Shown: piece by piece, positions 61,377 to 63,390 of the stretch
How the letters are laid out: every line of letters begins with the position of its first letter
Position numbering within the stretch: position 1 is the first letter of the stretch
From: Candidatus Mcinerneyibacterium aminivorans
Lineage (GTDB): Bacteria; Macinerneyibacteriota; Macinerneyibacteria; Macinerneyibacteriales; Macinerneyibacteriaceae
Assembly: GCA_008086245.1 (NCBI GenBank)
Contig: VSIX01000089.1
Location: 1-63,390 of the forward strand
Direction: 5' to 3'
Length of the DNA stretch: 63,390 bases
Position numbers and translations under genes: made by a program
Notes under the pieces: generated by a model
Seen by the model: only the letters and a program-made list of their open reading frames with translations
What the model was told of the DNA's origin: nothing
The model's database searches: none

Positions 61377-61754
61377 TTATCCTTTCCATAATCCATGTAC
61401 ATTACAGTATTCTCTTGCTTTTAAGTTGTCTCCGGTAATTTCAAAAACCGCTTTGGGTTCCTCACCTGGTTGAAGGTGTTTTTTATAAACTTTACCATCA
61501 ACCTGCAATTCAATCCATTCTATGTAATGTTTTTCCTCCATAGGATGAGATGTGTTTTCTCCCACTTTTACTATTGTTTTTCCATCTTTTTTTTCGATGA
61601 AAGGAACATGTTTTTCTGTTGAAGAATCATCGGTTTGTTCTTTCATCAGTTTCATGGGTTCACCACAGCATACCAGCTGTCCTTTTCCTCCATGTAAAAT
61701 TTCTACAATATTACCGCATATTTCACACTTATATACTTCATACTTTCTTGCCAT
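61377..61754 (-). CDS. dfx: Desulfoferrodoxin (superoxide reductase)
   Basis: A 125-residue two-iron superoxide reductase that turns superoxide into hydrogen peroxide without making oxygen. Centre I, a desulforedoxin site, is [11 protein letters not shown] with LVCCGEPM. Centre II ligands are in [22 protein letters not shown] and the C-terminal [14 protein letters not shown] ribosome-binding site. Lies between a ferritin-like protein and ferritin. Confidence 0.97.
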   Translation of the reverse strand: MARKYEVYKCEICGNIVEILHGGKGQLVCCGEPMKLMKEQTDDSSTEKHVPFIEKKDGKTIVKVGENTSHPMEEKHYIEWIELQVDGKVYKKHLQPGEEPKAVFEITGDNLKAREYCNVHGLWKG

Positions 61755-61766
61755 AAAACAACCTCC

Positions 61767-62243
61767 TTATTTTTGGTTTTCTAATTCCTCTTTATAGTTA
61801 GTTAATTTCATAAAATGCTTTCTCTCTTCCTTAATTATATTTTCAACCTGTGTTTCAATTTTGTTTTCATCAATCATTCTGTTTAGTTCCTGATAGTATA
61901 AAATTGTATCGAGTTCTCTTCTTATTCCGAAATTTAGGGCATCTATTGGGGAATCTATCATTCTATATTCATTTTCTAACTTTTCTTTATCAAAAATCAC
62001 CTTTGAAGCATATTCAAAGTAATACTCTTCTGGAAATAAGTCGGTATTAATTTTAACGCTTTTATCTTTAAGCATGTTGGCGAAAGTTTTTTTATGCTGC
62101 AGTTCGGCTTTTGCTAAAGAGGTGAATATCCTTTTAATTTTGGGATCTTTAGTTTTTGATGAAATTTTGTTATAGAATTCATAACCGGCATCTTCAATTC
62201 CTGTTGCAAATTCAACAATTTTTGAGAATAAAATTTTTGTCAT
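61767..62243 (-). CDS. Ferritin-like (rubrerythrin-domain) protein without rubredoxin domain
   Basis: A 158-residue diiron-type four-helix protein. Helix motifs GIEDAGYEFYNKISSK, AKAELQHKKTFANML, RRELDTILYYQELNRM and IIKEERKHFMKLTNY carry the Glu and ExxH ligands. It lacks the C-terminal Cys4 iron site. Probable peroxide or iron handling. ATG 62243 follows AAGGAG by 7 bases. Confidence 0.88.
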   Translation of the reverse strand: MTKILFSKIVEFATGIEDAGYEFYNKISSKTKDPKIKRIFTSLAKAELQHKKTFANMLKDKSVKINTDLFPEEYYFEYASKVIFDKEKLENEYRMIDSPIDALNFGIRRELDTILYYQELNRMIDENKIETQVENIIKEERKHFMKLTNYKEELENQK

Positions 62244-62260
62244 GAGCAAACTCCTTCTTA

Positions 62261-62292
62261 AAAAAAAAGATGGGTTACCCCCATCTTTTTTT
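62261..62292. terminator. Bidirectional rho-independent terminator
   Basis: GATGGG and CCCATC arms (core 62269-62285) flanked by A8 and T7 runs, usable on both strands. On the minus strand it directly follows the rubredoxin gene. Confidence 0.9.
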
Positions 62293-62298
62293 ATATTA

Positions 62299-62460
62299 TT
62301 AATCTACAGGTTCAAACATATCTTTCCCAACCCCGCATACCGGGCATACCCAATCATCTGGAATTTCTTCAAAAGGTGTACCGGGTTCAACTCCTCCATC
62401 GGGATCTCCTTTTTGTGGGTCATAAATATAACCACAGGCCGTGCATTCATACTTTTTCAT
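62299..62460 (-). CDS. Rubredoxin
   Basis: A 53-residue electron carrier with a Cys4 iron site: [16 protein letters not shown] and [15 protein letters not shown]. It likely feeds the flavodiiron protein, rubrerythrin and desulfoferrodoxin encoded beside it. I start at ATG 62460, behind AGGAGGTG; the longer upstream frame runs through that site. Confidence 0.96.
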   Translation of the reverse strand: MKKYECTACGYIYDPQKGDPDGGVEPGTPFEEIPDDWVCPVCGVGKDMFEPVD

Positions 62461-62497
62461 AAAAAAGCACCTCCTTTCAAAAATACTCAATAATCAT

Positions 62498-63390
62498 CTA
62501 TATTTGTTCAGCAATTTTATTTTCAATATTCTTTAACATCTTTTTACTAGGTATATAATTAATTTTAATTTTTTCAAGTGTTTCAAAACCGGAATCTTCA
62601 AGTTCTTTGTTTATTATCGGTACGCTCTGTCCTCCCCAGCCATATGAACCAAAAGCGAGTCCTTTTCTATTTTTTGGAGCTAAACCTTTAAGGTAGGTAA
62701 GAAAGGATGCAACACTGGGCATTATATTATTGTTTAGAGTTGGTGAGCCAATACAGATATATTCTGAATTTAAGATTTCTGTCATAATATCTGAGATATG
62801 ATTTGTATTTAGATTTAATATCCTCGTTTTATATCCGGATTTCTCAAAACCGTTTTGAATGGCATAAGCAATTTTTTTGGTGGAGCTCCACATAGTATCA
62901 TAAATTATTACAGATTTTTTATCTGTTTGATTGGAAGACCACTTTTTATAATAATCAATAATTTCAGAAATATGTTTTTTAAAAATAATCCCATGACTTG
63001 GAGCAATCATTTTTATATCAAGTTTGGAGGCATTCTGCAATTCTTTTTGAACCTGAGAACTGTAAGGAAGAACAATGTTCGCATAATATTTTTTAGCTTC
63101 TTCAAAAATTATATTTTTCGGATATTCATCATCAAATCTTTCTGAGCTTGCAAGATGCTGGCCAAAAGAATCATTAGAAAACAGAATATTTTCTTCAGGA
63201 CAGAAAGTAACCATGTTATCGGGCCAGTGTACCATAGGTGTTAATAAAAAGTTTAAATTTCTGTTTCCGATATTTAAAGTTTCTCCCGTTTTTACTTCTT
63301 TATAATTGTAATCATTACCATAATGTTTTTTTAAACCTTTAACTCCATTAGGGGATGCAATTATAGTTGCATTGGGTGCTTTTTTCATTA
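62498..63390 (-). CDS. Second flavodiiron protein (N-terminus outside the window)
   Basis: The frame is open to the right edge. The visible part begins within the beta-lactamase-like domain (KKAPNATIIASPNG). It keeps the diiron residues in MVHWPDNM, SNDSFGQH and APSHGIIF, then a flavodoxin domain (VIIYDTMWSSTKKIA, SYGWGGQSVP). About 100 residues with the HxExDH motif are missing. The ATG at 63388 is probably internal. It is a paralogue of the gene at 55660, with clear divergence, and pairs with rubredoxin. Confidence 0.92.
   Translation of the reverse strand, partial: MKKAPNATIIASPNGVKGLKKHYGNDYNYKEVKTGETLNIGNRNLNFLLTPMVHWPDNMVTFCPEENILFSNDSFGQHLASSERFDDEYPKNIIFEEAKKYYANIVLPYSSQVQKELQNASKLDIKMIAPSHGIIFKKHISEIIDYYKKWSSNQTDKKSVIIYDTMWSSTKKIAYAIQNGFEKSGYKTRILNLNTNHISDIMTEILNSEYICIGSPTLNNNIMPSVASFLTYLKGLAPKNRKGLAFGSYGWGGQSVPIINKELEDSGFETLEKIKINYIPSKKMLKNIENKIAEQI

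Noticed and set aside
1-63390. Insertion sequence, prophage or other large mobile element
   Set aside because: I found no transposase, integrase or phage gene, and composition looks even by eye across the window.

Overview
The window is an AT-rich (about 30% G+C by eye) piece of a bacterial chromosome, densely packed with genes that often overlap by 1, 4 or 8 bases. The genes suggest an anaerobic or oxygen-sensitive bacterium with two membranes. Evidence for an outer membrane is a large secreted peptidase/propeller/barrel protein, a second predicted barrel, several lipoproteins, a Slt-type lytic transglycosylase and an exported protein with a FlgD-like C-terminus. Evidence for anaerobic life is an [FeFe] hydrogenase, hybrid cluster protein, two flavodiiron proteins, desulfoferrodoxin, rubrerythrin and rubredoxin. 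There is no 16S gene or other taxonomic marker, so I do not name a phylum.

Layout. 1-8.3 kb: small metabolic genes (nicotinamidase-like, Mth938-like, KptA, HAD phosphatase, nitrilase), then a GAF/HD-GYP protein, a site-2 protease and a lytic transglycosylase lipoprotein. 8.3-22.1 kb: a complete dcw cluster (mraZ to ftsZ) lacking murE, behind a strong promoter followed by four 10-bp-phased MraZ boxes. 22.1-28.7 kb: ecfT, comEA, a DHH-CBS-tRNA nucleotidyltransferase fusion, comF, tRNA-Met(CAT) with its own promoter and terminator, a zinc-ribbon coiled-coil protein, rnhA, and rnpB whose 5' end overlaps rnhA. 28.9-35.9 kb (minus strand): a phosphoesterase lipoprotein, a 31-residue bS22-like gene, an operon joining a CarH-like B12-binding protein to a PAS/GGDEF cyclase, homoserine dehydrogenase and an amidohydrolase.

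36.1-45.4 kb (plus): iron alcohol dehydrogenase, the large outer-membrane protein, a gamma-carbonic-anhydrase-like protein, a TPR/ligand-binding protein, a VanZ-HemZ fusion and an RluD-type synthase. 45.3-49.4 kb (minus): two surface proteins, alanine racemase and a TPR lipoprotein. 49.8-51.9 kb: YbgC thioesterase, biotin ligase, a Fur/PerR regulator and an orphan encapsulated-ferritin-like protein preceded by tandem 17-bp repeats. 52.1-58.7 kb: a TetR-controlled run of ferredoxin, cupin, Hcp, flavodiiron protein and [FeFe] hydrogenase. 60.0-63.4 kb (minus): an oxygen-defence island (flavodiiron protein, rubredoxin, ferritin-like, desulfoferrodoxin, ferritin, rubrerythrin).

Themes. Peptidoglycan synthesis and division are almost complete here, with alr supplying D-alanine. 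Two c-di-GMP genes are present: one synthesis protein linked to a probable B12/light sensor and one probable phosphodiesterase. Oxygen and nitrosative defence fills the right end under at least two regulators (Fur/PerR and TetR). The leads I rate most likely to be new are the B12-sensor/diguanylate-cyclase pair, the TetR/Hcp/hydrogenase module with paired operators, the VanZ-HemZ fusion, a set of promoters predicting leaderless mRNAs, and dispersed heptamer repeats in intergenic DNA.
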